From: Dasania phycosphaerae
Lineage (GTDB): Bacteria; Pseudomonadota; Gammaproteobacteria; Pseudomonadales; Dasaniaceae
Assembly (NCBI RefSeq): GCF_026891035.1
Contig: NZ_JAPTGG010000007.1
Location: forward strand, 178,418 to 242,417
Length of the DNA stretch: 64,000 bases
Reading direction: 5' to 3'
Shown here: positions 35,828 to 45,204 of the stretch, piece by piece
Layout of the letters: each line of letters opens with the position of its first letter
Numbering within the stretch: the stretch's first letter is position 1
Program-made: the position numbers and the translations under genes
Notes under the pieces: model-generated
The model's database searches: none
Seen by the model: only the letters and a program-made list of their open reading frames with translations
Told to the model about the DNA's origin: nothing

Positions 35828-36469
35828 TTATAAGTCTATGTGCTGCGGAAACATCGCTGCTAAATAGGCTCTGGCCACGCGTTTGGCATTTTTGCGATTA
35901 AAGGCGGCGGGGGTGATTAATAGGTCTAACCACAGGCCTTCGACTATGGCGGTATAGCCCTTGGTAACAGTGTCGGCATCGGGGCCCTGGTAGTTGCCTT
36001 CTTCAATAATCTCTTGAAACAGGGTACTAATAGAGGACTCAGTGGCGGAGTCTGATTCCGCGCAGATTTTTTGGTAAGTGGGGCGGGACTTGGCCTCGCC
36101 CCAAAAGCCAAACCACACCGCCAGTTTATCTTTTTGGCAGACCTTGGCACTAAAGTCGAAAGCCAGGTGATCTTCTAAAATCTCTTGCGTGGTTTTAGTG
36201 CTACGCTTCTTGAGTATCTTGGCTTGGCCTTCATTGTATTCGTCCACCACAAAGCGCAGGGTTTCTACTAATAGATTGTTTTTACTCTGAAAATGTAAGT
36301 TGACTATGCCTAGACTCAGCCCTGCCTCGGTGGTGATGTCGGCCATGGTGATATTGGATAGGCCTTTATTGGCGATGCAGCTAATCGTGGCTTTGATCAA
36401 CTGTATGCGGCGGTCCTGTTTAGGCATGGCGCGGCGCTTGCGGCTAGGGCTGGCGGTGGTTTTAGTCAT
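35828..36469 (-). CDS. TetR-family regulator, BetI-like
   Basis: A 213-aa regulator. The HTH spans about residues 20-66 (RIQLIKATISCIANKG, then GLSLGIVNLHFQSKNNLL), very like BetI-type repressors. The C-terminal helical domain fits the BetI-like ligand-binding fold. BetI homologues sense choline-related compounds, which agrees with the Rieske and demethylation genes nearby (inference). It is divergent from FAD oxidoreductase A1; a perfect palindrome in the spacer (36623-36636) is a natural operator. The MATE gene follows 24 bp downstream. ATG 36427 is an alternative start. Confidence 0.9.
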   Translation of the reverse strand: MTKTTASPSRKRRAMPKQDRRIQLIKATISCIANKGLSNITMADITTEAGLSLGIVNLHFQSKNNLLVETLRFVVDEYNEGQAKILKKRSTKTTQEILEDHLAFDFSAKVCQKDKLAVWFGFWGEAKSRPTYQKICAESDSATESSISTLFQEIIEEGNYQGPDADTVTKGYTAIVEGLWLDLLITPAAFNRKNAKRVARAYLAAMFPQHIDL

Positions 36470-36622
36470 GTGTGGCTGGTCCGGGTCCAGTTGTTATTAG
36501 GTAATAAAGCTATAGGCCAATAGGGCGCAAATAGCGGCCATTATATCCGATCATCGGGCTAATGGGGGTAGCTTGTGTGGAAACAATACACTGTATAGCT
36601 AATGTTGCTCTATATATCAATG

Positions 36623-36636
36623 AATGAACGTTCATT
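36623..36636. promoter_or_regulatory. Candidate operator of the BetI-like TetR regulator
   Basis: Perfect 14-bp palindrome AATGAACGTTCATT in the 266-bp divergent spacer between the TetR gene and FAD oxidoreductase A1. The form TGAACGTTCA is characteristic of TetR/BetI-type operators. It could control both directions. Confidence 0.7.
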
Positions 36637-36735
36637 AACTTGTAGACAGCTAAAAAAAGTCGTGGCATGCTTTATCGCGTTAGAACTAATAACTACAAAA
36701 CGTACTAAATGGCCCGAATTAAAGGAGTCCAAAGA

Positions 36736-38355
36736 GTGAAAAAATATGATGCTATAGTCATCGGTGCAGGGCATAACGGCCTCACCAATGCAGCATACCT
36801 AGCGAAGGCTGGGTTAGATGTATTGGTGTTGGAGATGAACTCCTACATCGGTGGTGCCACGGTTAGCCGTGAGCTGCACAAAGATTGGAAGTACACCAAC
36901 TGTTCTTATGTGTGCGGTCTGTTAAGGCCCGAAATTAACCGCGACCTAGAATTGCCCCGTCACGGCCTGCAAGTCGTGCCCTATGGTGGCGGTGTGACCT
37001 TTATGGAAAATGGCGACTACTATGGCAACTTCTCTGACCATAATCGCCAGCACCGTGAAATGGCCAGGCACTCAGTACGCGATGCCAATGCTTACGAGCG
37101 TTACGGCGCCGACGTAACCAAACAAACCCGCCTTATACGTAAATTTTTATTGCGCACGCCACCCGATCCCGCCTCTTGGAAAATGAGCGACATCAAAGAG
37201 ATGATGGTGCTGGCCAAAACCGTGATGGATATGAAAACCGATGTTAACTTTGGCGATACGCTAAAGTACTGGACCAAGTCGGTGGGCGACTTTTTGGATG
37301 AGTATTTTGAGTCCGACATTATTAAAGCCCACTTAGGCGGCACCGGCATCATCGGTACCGCGTTGGGGGTTTACTCGCCGGGTACAGCTTATGTATTGCT
37401 GCATCACTATATGGGCGACGTAGATGGCACCGCTGGCGCTTGGGGTTTTACCCGTGGTGGCATGGGCGCGGTGGCCAATGCTTTGGCTAGCTCTTTTAAA
37501 TCCTTTGGCGGCGAGATACGTACCGATGCCAAAGTAAAACAAATTATGGTTAGAAACGGTAAGACTACCGGTGTGGCCTTAGAGGATGGCACGGAGTTTT
37601 ACGCCGACATCGTGGTGTCTAACCTAGAGGCCAAGCGTACCTTCTTGGGCATTATGGATGAGAAAGACCTGCCTGAGTACGTAATAGAAAGAGCCAAAAA
37701 CTTTAAGTCGCGGGGCTCTTCCGGCAAGGTTAATATTGCCTTAGATGGCCTGCCCACTTTCCCTGCGCTCCCCAAGGGCACGCCACTGATGGCCGGTGAC
37801 TTTCACTTTACCGATTCGTTAACGCGTATGGAAAAAGCCTACGACGATTGGAAAGATGGTAACTTCTCGCGCGACCCCTATGTGGATACCTTAATCCCCA
37901 CTTTAACAGACCCCACCATGGCGCCTCCGGGTAAGCATATGATGACCTGTTTTGTGCAGTACTGTCCGCCTAAAATACAGGGCCGTGAGTGGACGGATGC
38001 CGATAGAGATGCCTTTGGCCAAACGGTTATTGACCAGGTCGCGAATTACAGCCCCGATTTTAAAGATTTAATTTTACACGCGGAAGTTCGTACCCCCCGT
38101 GAAATTGAAGCCGAGATAGGCTTAACCGAAGGTAATATATTCCAAGGTGAATTAACTTTCGATCAGCTGTTCTCAAATAGACCCTTCCCTGGATACGGTC
38201 AGTATAGAGGCCCGGTTAAAGGCATGTATATGTGTGGCTCCAGCACCCACCCCGGTGGTGGTGTAATGGCGGCACCTGGTGCCAATGCCGCGCGTGAAAT
38301 ACTGATAGATTTAAAACGAAATAATACAGTTCCAGAGGGCTATGCAGATGACTAA
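36736..38355 (+). CDS. FAD-dependent oxidoreductase A1 (PYROXD2/CrtI-like)
   Basis: A 539-aa flavoprotein of the phytoene desaturase-like COG1233 family. The dinucleotide-binding motif is IVIGAGHNGLTNAAYLAKAG at the N-terminus; the C-terminal FAD motif is GMYMCGSSTHPGGGVMAAPG. I take GTG 36736 as start (AAAGGAG upstream) because the protein then matches copy A2, which is 538 aa and begins AKKYDAIVIGAGHNGL. It overlaps gene B1 by 8 bp. With B1 and the GcvT-like T1 it forms a tight cassette that occurs again at 56288-51903. The reaction is unknown; oxidation of an N-methyl or saturated C-N bond would suit the folate partner. Confidence 0.87.
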   Translation: MKKYDAIVIGAGHNGLTNAAYLAKAGLDVLVLEMNSYIGGATVSRELHKDWKYTNCSYVCGLLRPEINRDLELPRHGLQVVPYGGGVTFMENGDYYGNFSDHNRQHREMARHSVRDANAYERYGADVTKQTRLIRKFLLRTPPDPASWKMSDIKEMMVLAKTVMDMKTDVNFGDTLKYWTKSVGDFLDEYFESDIIKAHLGGTGIIGTALGVYSPGTAYVLLHHYMGDVDGTAGAWGFTRGGMGAVANALASSFKSFGGEIRTDAKVKQIMVRNGKTTGVALEDGTEFYADIVVSNLEAKRTFLGIMDEKDLPEYVIERAKNFKSRGSSGKVNIALDGLPTFPALPKGTPLMAGDFHFTDSLTRMEKAYDDWKDGNFSRDPYVDTLIPTLTDPTMAPPGKHMMTCFVQYCPPKIQGREWTDADRDAFGQTVIDQVANYSPDFKDLILHAEVRTPREIEAEIGLTEGNIFQGELTFDQLFSNRPFPGYGQYRGPVKGMYMCGSSTHPGGGVMAAPGANAAREILIDLKRNNTVPEGYADD

Positions 38356-39913
38356 ATCATACGATGTCGTGATGGTCGGTGGTGGCCATAACGGTTTAAT
38401 TTGTGCGACCTATTTGGCAAAAGCCGGTCGCCGAGTATTGGTGTTAGAGGCCAATGAACAATTGGGCGGCGGTGCTGCTACCCGTGAATTTCACCCGGGC
38501 TTTTCAGTGTCGGCTTGTGCGCAGTGGATGTACTCCCTAAACCCCACCATTGCCAAGGATTTAAATTTAGCTAGCCATGGTTTGCAATACGCGGCTAAAA
38601 ATTTACATTCTATCGCTTTGGCCAAAGATGCTAAGCACGTCACCATTACCGGTGAAGGCGGAGTGGAAGGTGTGTCGGCGCAAGATAAAGCCGCCTACAG
38701 GGAATTTCGCCGTAAAATGGGCAAGTTTTCTAAATTATTAGATAAGCTCTTTACCGTGCGCCCACCGAAAGTGATAGAAAACAATTGGACCGACCGCATC
38801 AACCTTTTAAAAATAGGTTTAGGTGTTAAGTTATTAGGCAAGGCCGACATGTACGAGTTACTGCGTCTGGGCTTAATCAATATGTTTGATGTGATGGAAG
38901 AAACTTTTGATGATGAACTATTAAAATCATTAATCAGTTTTGATGGCGTATTAGGCGCACACATGGGGCCGCGCTCACCGGGTACGGTTTACGGTTACTT
39001 ATACCGCCACATGGGTGATGTTTACGGCTTTAACGGCCCAGCCTTAGTAAAAGGTGGTATGGGTAGCGTAGGTGTGGCCCTGGCCAATGCTGCTACGGCT
39101 GCCGGCGTAGAAATACGCAGTGCCGCCAGAGTAAAAAGCATAGACCTAACCGCCGAGCGCGCTAGCGGCGTAACCTTAGAAAATGGCGAAAGCATTAGCG
39201 CTACCCTAGTGGTATCCAATGCCGATCCTAAAACCACCTTTAATAACTTAGTGGGTAGACGCAACCTAGAAACGAATACCGTACGCCGGGTTAAAAACTT
39301 CCGCACCAAAGCTAGTGCCGCCAAATTACATCTAGCGTTAGATGGCTTGCCAGAGTTTACCGGCCTAAGCGCTGGGCAAGTGGGCAACCGCTTAGTGATA
39401 GCACCGGATATGCATCACATAGAGCGCGCGTTTAACTGTGCGAAGTATGGTGAGTTTTCCACGGCGCCGGTGTTGGATATCAGCATAGCCACCGTGCACG
39501 ATAAAGGTTTGGCGCCTGAGGGTAAGCATGTGTTGTCGGCGATAGTGCAGTTTGCGCCGGGGCAATTAAAAGCAGGTTGGACGGAAGCAACTAAAAATGC
39601 CTTTAAAGAATTAGCCATCAATACCATTGCTGATTATGCCCCCGGTATTAAAGAGCTAATCATTGCCAGCGAATTGTTAACCCCTGCTGATTTAGAGGGT
39701 GAATACAATATGACCGATGGCCACTGGCATCACGGTGATATTAGCTTGGATCAAGTAGTCATGATGCGACCCTTCCCAGGCTCGGAGCAATACGGCACGC
39801 CAGTTGATGGCCTCTACCTTTGCGGTGCTGGTGCACATCCGGGTGGTAATGTGATGGGCTTGGCGGGTAAAAATGCTGCCAATGAAATTATAAAAAGAGG
39901 AGGTTCCGCATGA
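38348..39913 (+). CDS. FAD-dependent oxidoreductase B1 (PYROXD2/CrtI-like)
   Basis: A 521-aa second COG1233 flavoprotein, only distantly like A1 but close to B2 at 53129. Motifs are VMVGGGHNGLICATYLAKAG at the N-terminus and GLYLCGAGAHPGGNVMGLAG near the C-terminus. ATG 38348 is chosen over ATG 38342 because AGAGGG lies 8 nt upstream. It overlaps A1 by 8 bp and T1 by 4 bp (ATGA), so translation of the three is coupled. Two different flavoproteins made in step suggests a heteromeric oxidase (inference). Confidence 0.87.
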   Translation: MTKSYDVVMVGGGHNGLICATYLAKAGRRVLVLEANEQLGGGAATREFHPGFSVSACAQWMYSLNPTIAKDLNLASHGLQYAAKNLHSIALAKDAKHVTITGEGGVEGVSAQDKAAYREFRRKMGKFSKLLDKLFTVRPPKVIENNWTDRINLLKIGLGVKLLGKADMYELLRLGLINMFDVMEETFDDELLKSLISFDGVLGAHMGPRSPGTVYGYLYRHMGDVYGFNGPALVKGGMGSVGVALANAATAAGVEIRSAARVKSIDLTAERASGVTLENGESISATLVVSNADPKTTFNNLVGRRNLETNTVRRVKNFRTKASAAKLHLALDGLPEFTGLSAGQVGNRLVIAPDMHHIERAFNCAKYGEFSTAPVLDISIATVHDKGLAPEGKHVLSAIVQFAPGQLKAGWTEATKNAFKELAINTIADYAPGIKELIIASELLTPADLEGEYNMTDGHWHHGDISLDQVVMMRPFPGSEQYGTPVDGLYLCGAGAHPGGNVMGLAGKNAANEIIKRGGSA

Positions 39914-41115
39914 GTGAGGTCAGCGTTCAACAAGCTAATGATAGAGAAACGATGTTAATACATACACCGTTTCATTCGCGCTCTTCAGCCTTAAACAAAT
40001 TGAACTCGTGGGAAAACTGGAAAGGCTTTATGGTTGCCCATGAATACGATGATTATGAGTTAGAGTACTTTGCCATACGCAGCCAAACCGGTGTTATGGA
40101 CTTAACCCCCATGACCAAGTACCGCATCACCGGCCCCGATGCAGAAGCTTATTTAAATCGGCTGGTGACGCGCGACGTCACTAAAATTAAAGTGGGCCGC
40201 GTAGGCTACACCGTGTGGTGTAACTCTGATGGCCAGGTGATGGACGACGGCACGATTTTTCACTTAGCGGAAGATGAGTACCGTTTATGCTCCTACACCC
40301 ATTGCATAGACTGGTTAATGTGGTCGGCCGAAGGCTTTGATGTAGAGATAGTTGATGAAACCAAACAGGTAGCCGCACTGGCGGTGCAAGGCCCCACCTC
40401 TTGCTCTTGCCTAATGGCCATGGGTTTAGAAGGTATAGAAAATCTTAAGCCTTTTGGTCTCACCACCTTCCCATTTGAAGGCGGTGAGTTAATGGTTAGC
40501 CGCACCGGTTTTACGGGTGACTTAGGTTATGAGCTATGGGTAGAGCCTGCACTAGCCGAAGCGCTATGGGATCAGTTATTTGCCGCGGGTAAGCAATACC
40601 TGATCCGCCCCTTTGGTTTATACGCCTTGGATATGGCGCGCAAAGAGGCTGGCTTTATACAGGCCGCGGTAGACTTTGTGCCCGCCGAAGACCAGGTGCG
40701 CGTAGGCAGAACCCGCTCGCCTTTTGAGATAGGCTTGGGTTGGTTGGTGGATTTTAACAAGCCCTTTTTCAATGGCCGCAAGGCTTTGCTTAAAGAGAAA
40801 GAAAACGGTTCCCGCTATCGTTTTGTGATGTTAGATATTGAAGGTAATAAGCCGGCTAACAACTCTTTTATACTCAACAAAAAAGGTAAAGTCATAGGCA
40901 CTGTCACCTCGGCAGGCTGGTGCCCCAGCGCCAAGGCCAATGTGGCCTTTGGGCAGGTGGATGCCAAGTACGGCGAGATAGGTGAAGAGTTAATTACCGA
41001 GATATATTACGAGCGTGAGCTACACTGGACTAAGGTATTAGCTAAAAGCGTGGTAGTAAAAGGGCCTATGTACGATCCCCCAAGAAGAAGAGCAACACCG
41101 CCGGCACCCTTTTAA
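39910..41115 (+). CDS. GcvT-like folate-dependent aminomethyltransferase T1
   Basis: A 401-aa member of the GcvT/DmdA/YgfZ superfamily. The hallmark RTGFTGDLGYELWV is at about residues 197-210, with an early GVMDLTPMTKYRITGPDAEAYL segment typical of the tetrahydrofolate-binding fold, and a C-terminal GcvT_C barrel. It overlaps B1 by ATGA and has GAGGAGG upstream. It probably takes a one-carbon unit released by the flavoproteins onto tetrahydrofolate, as GcvT and the folate domain of dimethylglycine dehydrogenase do. DMSP demethylase (DmdA) belongs to the same superfamily and cannot be excluded. Confidence 0.85.
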   Translation: MSEVSVQQANDRETMLIHTPFHSRSSALNKLNSWENWKGFMVAHEYDDYELEYFAIRSQTGVMDLTPMTKYRITGPDAEAYLNRLVTRDVTKIKVGRVGYTVWCNSDGQVMDDGTIFHLAEDEYRLCSYTHCIDWLMWSAEGFDVEIVDETKQVAALAVQGPTSCSCLMAMGLEGIENLKPFGLTTFPFEGGELMVSRTGFTGDLGYELWVEPALAEALWDQLFAAGKQYLIRPFGLYALDMARKEAGFIQAAVDFVPAEDQVRVGRTRSPFEIGLGWLVDFNKPFFNGRKALLKEKENGSRYRFVMLDIEGNKPANNSFILNKKGKVIGTVTSAGWCPSAKANVAFGQVDAKYGEIGEELITEIYYERELHWTKVLAKSVVVKGPMYDPPRRRATPPAPF

Positions 41116-41197
41116 TAGCGGCGCCCAGTGTTGTGGTTTAGCGAGCCGCTCTGTTGAGAGCGGCTGCATTTTATACGTATGTGATGGTTAAAAAATT

Positions 41198-42586
41198 ATG
41201 AGCAAAACAGCAAACCCTGAGTTAGAGGCTTTTTTAGAGAACAACCCCGAGATACAAATGCTGGAGGTGCTAATACCGGATATGAACGGTATTTTGCGCA
41301 CTAAACGTATACCTCGCTTGGAGTTTGCGACCTTCTTTAAAGGAAACTTAAAAGCCGTTACCACTATGCCGTTAGTCAATACTATGGGTGATTACAACAC
41401 CGATATAGGCAAAGAGTACCTCAGTGGCGACCCTGATAAATCCATGAAGGCCATACCCAATACCCTGGCAACTGTGCCCTGGTTAAAATCGCCCACCGGT
41501 CAGGTGATGGCGAGCATTACTAACCTCGATGGTACGCCGGGCATGTATGACCCCAGAAATATTTTAGAAAAACTATTGCAAGACCGTTTCTACGCCAAAG
41601 GTTTAAAACCCATAGTGGCAACCGAAATGGAATTTTACTTGCTGGAGCAAAGTGATGATGCCAAGCCCAGAGTTAAGCTAGGCCGCATACATGGCACCGG
41701 TTTAAAACAGCAGGGCGTGCAATATGCCATGGCCGATGAGTTGTGGGAAAACGACGAGTTCTTAAATGACGTACGCTTAGCCTGTGAGTTGCAGGGCGTG
41801 CCTATGACCACCATACATTCCGAGTTTTCGCCCGGCCAGTTAGAAATTAACGTGCATCATGTAGAGGATCCACTGGTAGCCTGTGACCACGCCGTGTTAC
41901 TAAAGCGCATTATTAAAGGCGTGGCCTTACAACACGGTATGGCGGCCTGCTTTATGGCCAAGCCCTATGCCGAGCTAGCGGGCAATGGCATGCACATGCA
42001 TGTTAGCGTGTACGATAAAGACGGTAATAATATTTTTGTTGAGCCCGGCTCAGAGCAAGTGCCACCACTAAACGATACCATGCGCCACGCTATTGGTGGC
42101 CTGGCCGATACCATGTCGGATTGCATGGCGGTGTTTGCGCCTAATGCCAACTCCTACCGCCGTTTGGTGCCGGGTGCCTATGCGCCGGTGTCTACCGCCT
42201 GGGGTTACAACCACCGCGATGTGTCGCTGCGCATACCCACATCGGGCAGCAAAGACTTACGCATAGAGCATAGGGTAGCCGGTGCCGACACCAACCCTTA
42301 CCTCGCCATGGCCTGTGTATTAATGGGCATAGATTACGGCATGGAAAATAAATGCCAGCCCCATGGCGAGATGGTGCAAGGGGGTGAATTTTTAGGTGAG
42401 ATGGATGTAGACATCCCCATCACTTGGGAAGCCGCACTGGACGCCTTTGATGCCAGCACTATTGTTAAGGGCTATTTGGGTGAGGAATACTGCGGTTTGT
42501 TTTCGCAGATACGCCGCGATGAATGCGATGCCTTCCGTGCCATCGTATCCAATGTGGATTACGAGTGGTATTTACGAGCGGTTTAA
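41198..42586 (+). CDS. Glutamine synthetase-like gamma-glutamyl-amine ligase
   Basis: A 462-aa class-I glutamine synthetase homologue. Catalytic-domain blocks are visible: EMEFYLLE, NGMHMHVSVYDKDG and NSYRRLVPGAYAPVSTAWGY followed by LRIP. The last two resemble PuuA and gamma-glutamylmethylamide synthetase more than housekeeping GlnA. It would attach glutamate to an amine at ATP cost. It is 82 bp after T1 on the same strand, so freed methylamine or another amine from the cassette is an attractive substrate (inference). There is no adenylylation-type C-terminal tail that I recognise. Confidence 0.88.
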   Translation: MSKTANPELEAFLENNPEIQMLEVLIPDMNGILRTKRIPRLEFATFFKGNLKAVTTMPLVNTMGDYNTDIGKEYLSGDPDKSMKAIPNTLATVPWLKSPTGQVMASITNLDGTPGMYDPRNILEKLLQDRFYAKGLKPIVATEMEFYLLEQSDDAKPRVKLGRIHGTGLKQQGVQYAMADELWENDEFLNDVRLACELQGVPMTTIHSEFSPGQLEINVHHVEDPLVACDHAVLLKRIIKGVALQHGMAACFMAKPYAELAGNGMHMHVSVYDKDGNNIFVEPGSEQVPPLNDTMRHAIGGLADTMSDCMAVFAPNANSYRRLVPGAYAPVSTAWGYNHRDVSLRIPTSGSKDLRIEHRVAGADTNPYLAMACVLMGIDYGMENKCQPHGEMVQGGEFLGEMDVDIPITWEAALDAFDASTIVKGYLGEEYCGLFSQIRRDECDAFRAIVSNVDYEWYLRAV

Positions 42587-42597
42587 ACTTCCAGGTC

Positions 42598-42781
42598 ACT
42601 CCGGCGAAAGCCGGAGTCTAAAGGATAGGATGTACAGGATAGAACTAACTATTTTAATCCTGCGCCATATAGCTAGATGTGTTCCATTCGGATGTTTATG
42701 TTTTCGTGGATGCCGGGTAGTAGCCCGGCAGAGCCTGCCCCATAAGCAAAGTGAATGTTTTGGGCATGACCGGAGTTAAAG
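42598..42781. repeat. REP/MITE-like intergenic repeat
   Basis: Contains hairpin ACTCCGGC-GAAA-GCCGGAGT (42598-42617) and hairpin TGCCGGG-N6-CCCGGCA (42711-42730), and ends with GACCGGAGTTAAAG, an imperfect repeat of GCCGGAGTCTAAAG near its beginning. GC-rich dyads of this kind are usual in dispersed bacterial intergenic repeats. No T tract, so not a plain terminator. Confidence 0.5.
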
Positions 42782-42852
42782 TTTTTGCTTTTACATTCTT
42801 GCCGCTTAAAGCTTAATACTTACAGCTCAGCCTCAAAGAGGCTGCTTTCCTA

Positions 42853-43599
42853 ATGACCACTCTAACCGAACAAACCCGCAAAGTTGCCCAGCAATACCGT
42901 AAGTTTTGGCAGCAGGGCGATCTGGACGGCATACTCTCTATACTCTCACCCAATGCCGAATACATTACCTTTTCTGGGGCCAAACAAGTGCGCGCTAAAG
43001 ACGTGCAAACCTACGTTAAAATTTCCTTGCCTACCGCACTGCTAGATTATATTTATCACGATGAAGTAAGAGTGGATGGCGATACTGCTTTTTCTACTTA
43101 TAGCTTTGTTTATATCTCGCCCATTAGTGGCAAAAAAAGTAGTTGCCGTGGCTGTGACGTGATGACTATACGCGATGGCAAAATCATACGCGTGCACGAA
43201 TACAGTTCTTTTGCTGAGCTGGGCAAAGAGGGCGGGCGCAGTGATTTGGGTAAAATCGCCTTAGATGAGGCTAGCATTAATGCGATAGTAAGAGACACCC
43301 AGGCGTATTTTAAAACTCAGCCCTACTTAAACCCTGAGCTGAGTTTAGACGATGTGGCTAAGGCCACAGGCTACAGCCGTAATCAGCTATCTTATGTGTT
43401 TAACCAGGTTTTTGACTTGTCGTTTTATCAATATATTAATAACGCCAGAGTTGATTATTTTATTAGCCAATTACAGCAGCCCTGCCGCAATATTACCGCA
43501 TTAGCGACGGAGTCTGGCTTTAGTTCTATGACGACTTTTTATAAGTTTTTTAAACAAAAAACCGATTTAACCCCCAAACTTTATATGCAACAGCTATAA
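42853..43599 (+). CDS. SnoaL/NTF2-like domain fused to AraC-type DNA-binding domain
   Basis: A 248-aa protein in two parts. Residues about 5-125 look like a SnoaL/NTF2-like alpha+beta barrel (KFWQQGDLDGILSILSPNAE, then GKIIRVHEYSSFAEL). Residues about 145-247 are an AraC-type double HTH (LSLDDVAKATGYSRNQLSYV, then ALATESGFSSMTTFYKFFKQ). NTF2-like barrels bind small hydrophobic or polar ligands, so this would be a sensor joined to an activator. GAGG lies upstream. It sits just before Rieske oxygenase 2, probably its target. I do not know a described regulator with this architecture. Confidence 0.82.
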   Translation: MTTLTEQTRKVAQQYRKFWQQGDLDGILSILSPNAEYITFSGAKQVRAKDVQTYVKISLPTALLDYIYHDEVRVDGDTAFSTYSFVYISPISGKKSSCRGCDVMTIRDGKIIRVHEYSSFAELGKEGGRSDLGKIALDEASINAIVRDTQAYFKTQPYLNPELSLDDVAKATGYSRNQLSYVFNQVFDLSFYQYINNARVDYFISQLQQPCRNITALATESGFSSMTTFYKFFKQKTDLTPKLYMQQL

Positions 43600-43719
43600 A
43601 GCCCAATTATTTTTTACACCCGCTCCCGCTAGTAAGACATAGCCCTAGTTAATTTATATTCTACTATTGATTATCAAACCTGTGCCTAGCATGCTTAAAG
43701 TCAGTTAGGGGAGTGAAAT

Positions 43720-44874
43720 ATGTCTAAACAAGAATTGCGATACAACGGCCTCACCGAACTCAAAGAAACCCTGCCGGTAGACTGGTATTTTGACCCAGCA
43801 CACTACCAGCGTGAGCTGGAGGTGATTTGGTATAAAAACTGGGTTTACGTCTGCAGAGCTGACGCCTTGGCTCAGCCTCGCGCTTTTCGCACCCAGCAAA
43901 TTGGTAGCCAAAATATTTTAGTGTTGCGTACCGAAGAGGGCAGCTTGCAAGCCTTCCACAATACCTGTCGCCACAGAGGTTCGGTATTAGTAACAGAAAC
44001 CGAAGGTGTGATGCGCTCTAAAAATATTATGTGCCCCTATCATAATTGGACCTATAACCAGCAGGGTGAATTAATTCGTACCCCTTCAAAGCAGTGCCCT
44101 AGCGCATTCAACATGGCTGAACACTCACTGTATGACGTAGCCGTGGTGGACTGGAATGGCTTTGTGTTTGTTAATTTAGCGGGCCAAGATGCCCAAGCTA
44201 TAGAGCAATGCATAGGTGCAGGCGCTAATGCCTTTGCCAATTGGCCGGCGGCAGATTTAAAAGTGGGGGCCAGCTATAGCAAAACCATGGACTGCAACTG
44301 GAAAGTATTTTGGGAAAATTATAATGAGTGCCTACACTGCCCCGGCGTACACAAAGATTTAAGTAAACTGGTACCCATTTACCGCCGCAACTACATGACA
44401 CCCTATGACGATCCTAACTGGCAACAAAACCTCACTAGCGACGACCCTGCTCTGCGTGGTGGTATGCGTACTGGGGCGCAAACCTGGACTACAGATGGTC
44501 AGCCTATAGGCAATGTATTCCCCAATTTAAGTGATGAGGAAAGAGCGCGCGCCTTTACCTATGTGGATGTGCAGCCAACAGCCTTTATTGTCGGCCACGT
44601 CGACTATATGCGTATTGTGCGCATTATGCCGCTAGGCCCAGAGAAAACCGAAATACAGGCCGAGTGGCTGTTTATGGAAGAAACTTTAAATGACCCAAAC
44701 GTAGATATTGCCCCCGCAGTAGATTTTGTGAAACAGGTGATGGCCGAAGATGCCCATGTCTCGGAGTTAAACCAAGCGGGTATGCGCTCTATACGCCATA
44801 AAAAAGGCAGCTTAATGCCCGAGGAGTATGCGGTGCATGATTTTCAAAACTGGGTGAGGGCGCAGTTGCGCTAA
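43720..44874 (+). CDS. Rieske non-haem iron oxygenase 2 (quaternary-amine type)
   Basis: A 384-aa terminal oxygenase. The Rieske ligands are CRHRG and CPYHNW. The iron site reads ENYNECLHCPGVH: E203, H206, H211, nearly the numbering of carnitine oxygenase CntA (E205, H208, H213). A later Asp ligand should lie in the C-terminal half. GGGGAG lies just before ATG 43720. The length and motifs resemble GbcA/CntA/Stc2-type N-demethylating or C-N-cleaving oxygenases. No reductase gene is adjacent, so electrons must come from elsewhere. It lies 120 bp after the SnoaL-AraC regulator. Confidence 0.9.
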   Translation: MSKQELRYNGLTELKETLPVDWYFDPAHYQRELEVIWYKNWVYVCRADALAQPRAFRTQQIGSQNILVLRTEEGSLQAFHNTCRHRGSVLVTETEGVMRSKNIMCPYHNWTYNQQGELIRTPSKQCPSAFNMAEHSLYDVAVVDWNGFVFVNLAGQDAQAIEQCIGAGANAFANWPAADLKVGASYSKTMDCNWKVFWENYNECLHCPGVHKDLSKLVPIYRRNYMTPYDDPNWQQNLTSDDPALRGGMRTGAQTWTTDGQPIGNVFPNLSDEERARAFTYVDVQPTAFIVGHVDYMRIVRIMPLGPEKTEIQAEWLFMEETLNDPNVDIAPAVDFVKQVMAEDAHVSELNQAGMRSIRHKKGSLMPEEYAVHDFQNWVRAQLR

Positions 44875-45204
44875 GCCCTCATTATTTGCTTTTCAGTTAA
44901 TGCGGGAGATGGCAGGCTGCCCACTAGTGATAGGTGGTGGCTTGCTGTGCTATTAACGCTAGTATTGGCAATGCCTGCTGCCCTGTGAGCTTGGCCTAGC
45001 TCTTAGTCTAAGCCCAGGCCTTGCTATTATTGTCTTTGCTGTTGCAGCCCAATATATACCATTAAGGTTATAGTGGTATAAGTTATATAGTCTAAAATGT
45101 TAATGGCTTTACTATAGTCCTAAGCGGCGCCTGCGCGCCTGCCTAGGTATTAGTTAGCCGCTATACTCATTATTTTTGGATGTTAACTTAGGTATTGGCT
45201 TGCT
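44875..45204. other. 330-bp gene-free region before the c-di-GMP protein
   Basis: Non-coding spacer between two rightward genes. AT-rich at about 45050-45115, where a promoter for the next gene could lie. No terminator with a proper U tract and no RNA-like fold was recognised. Confidence 0.4.
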
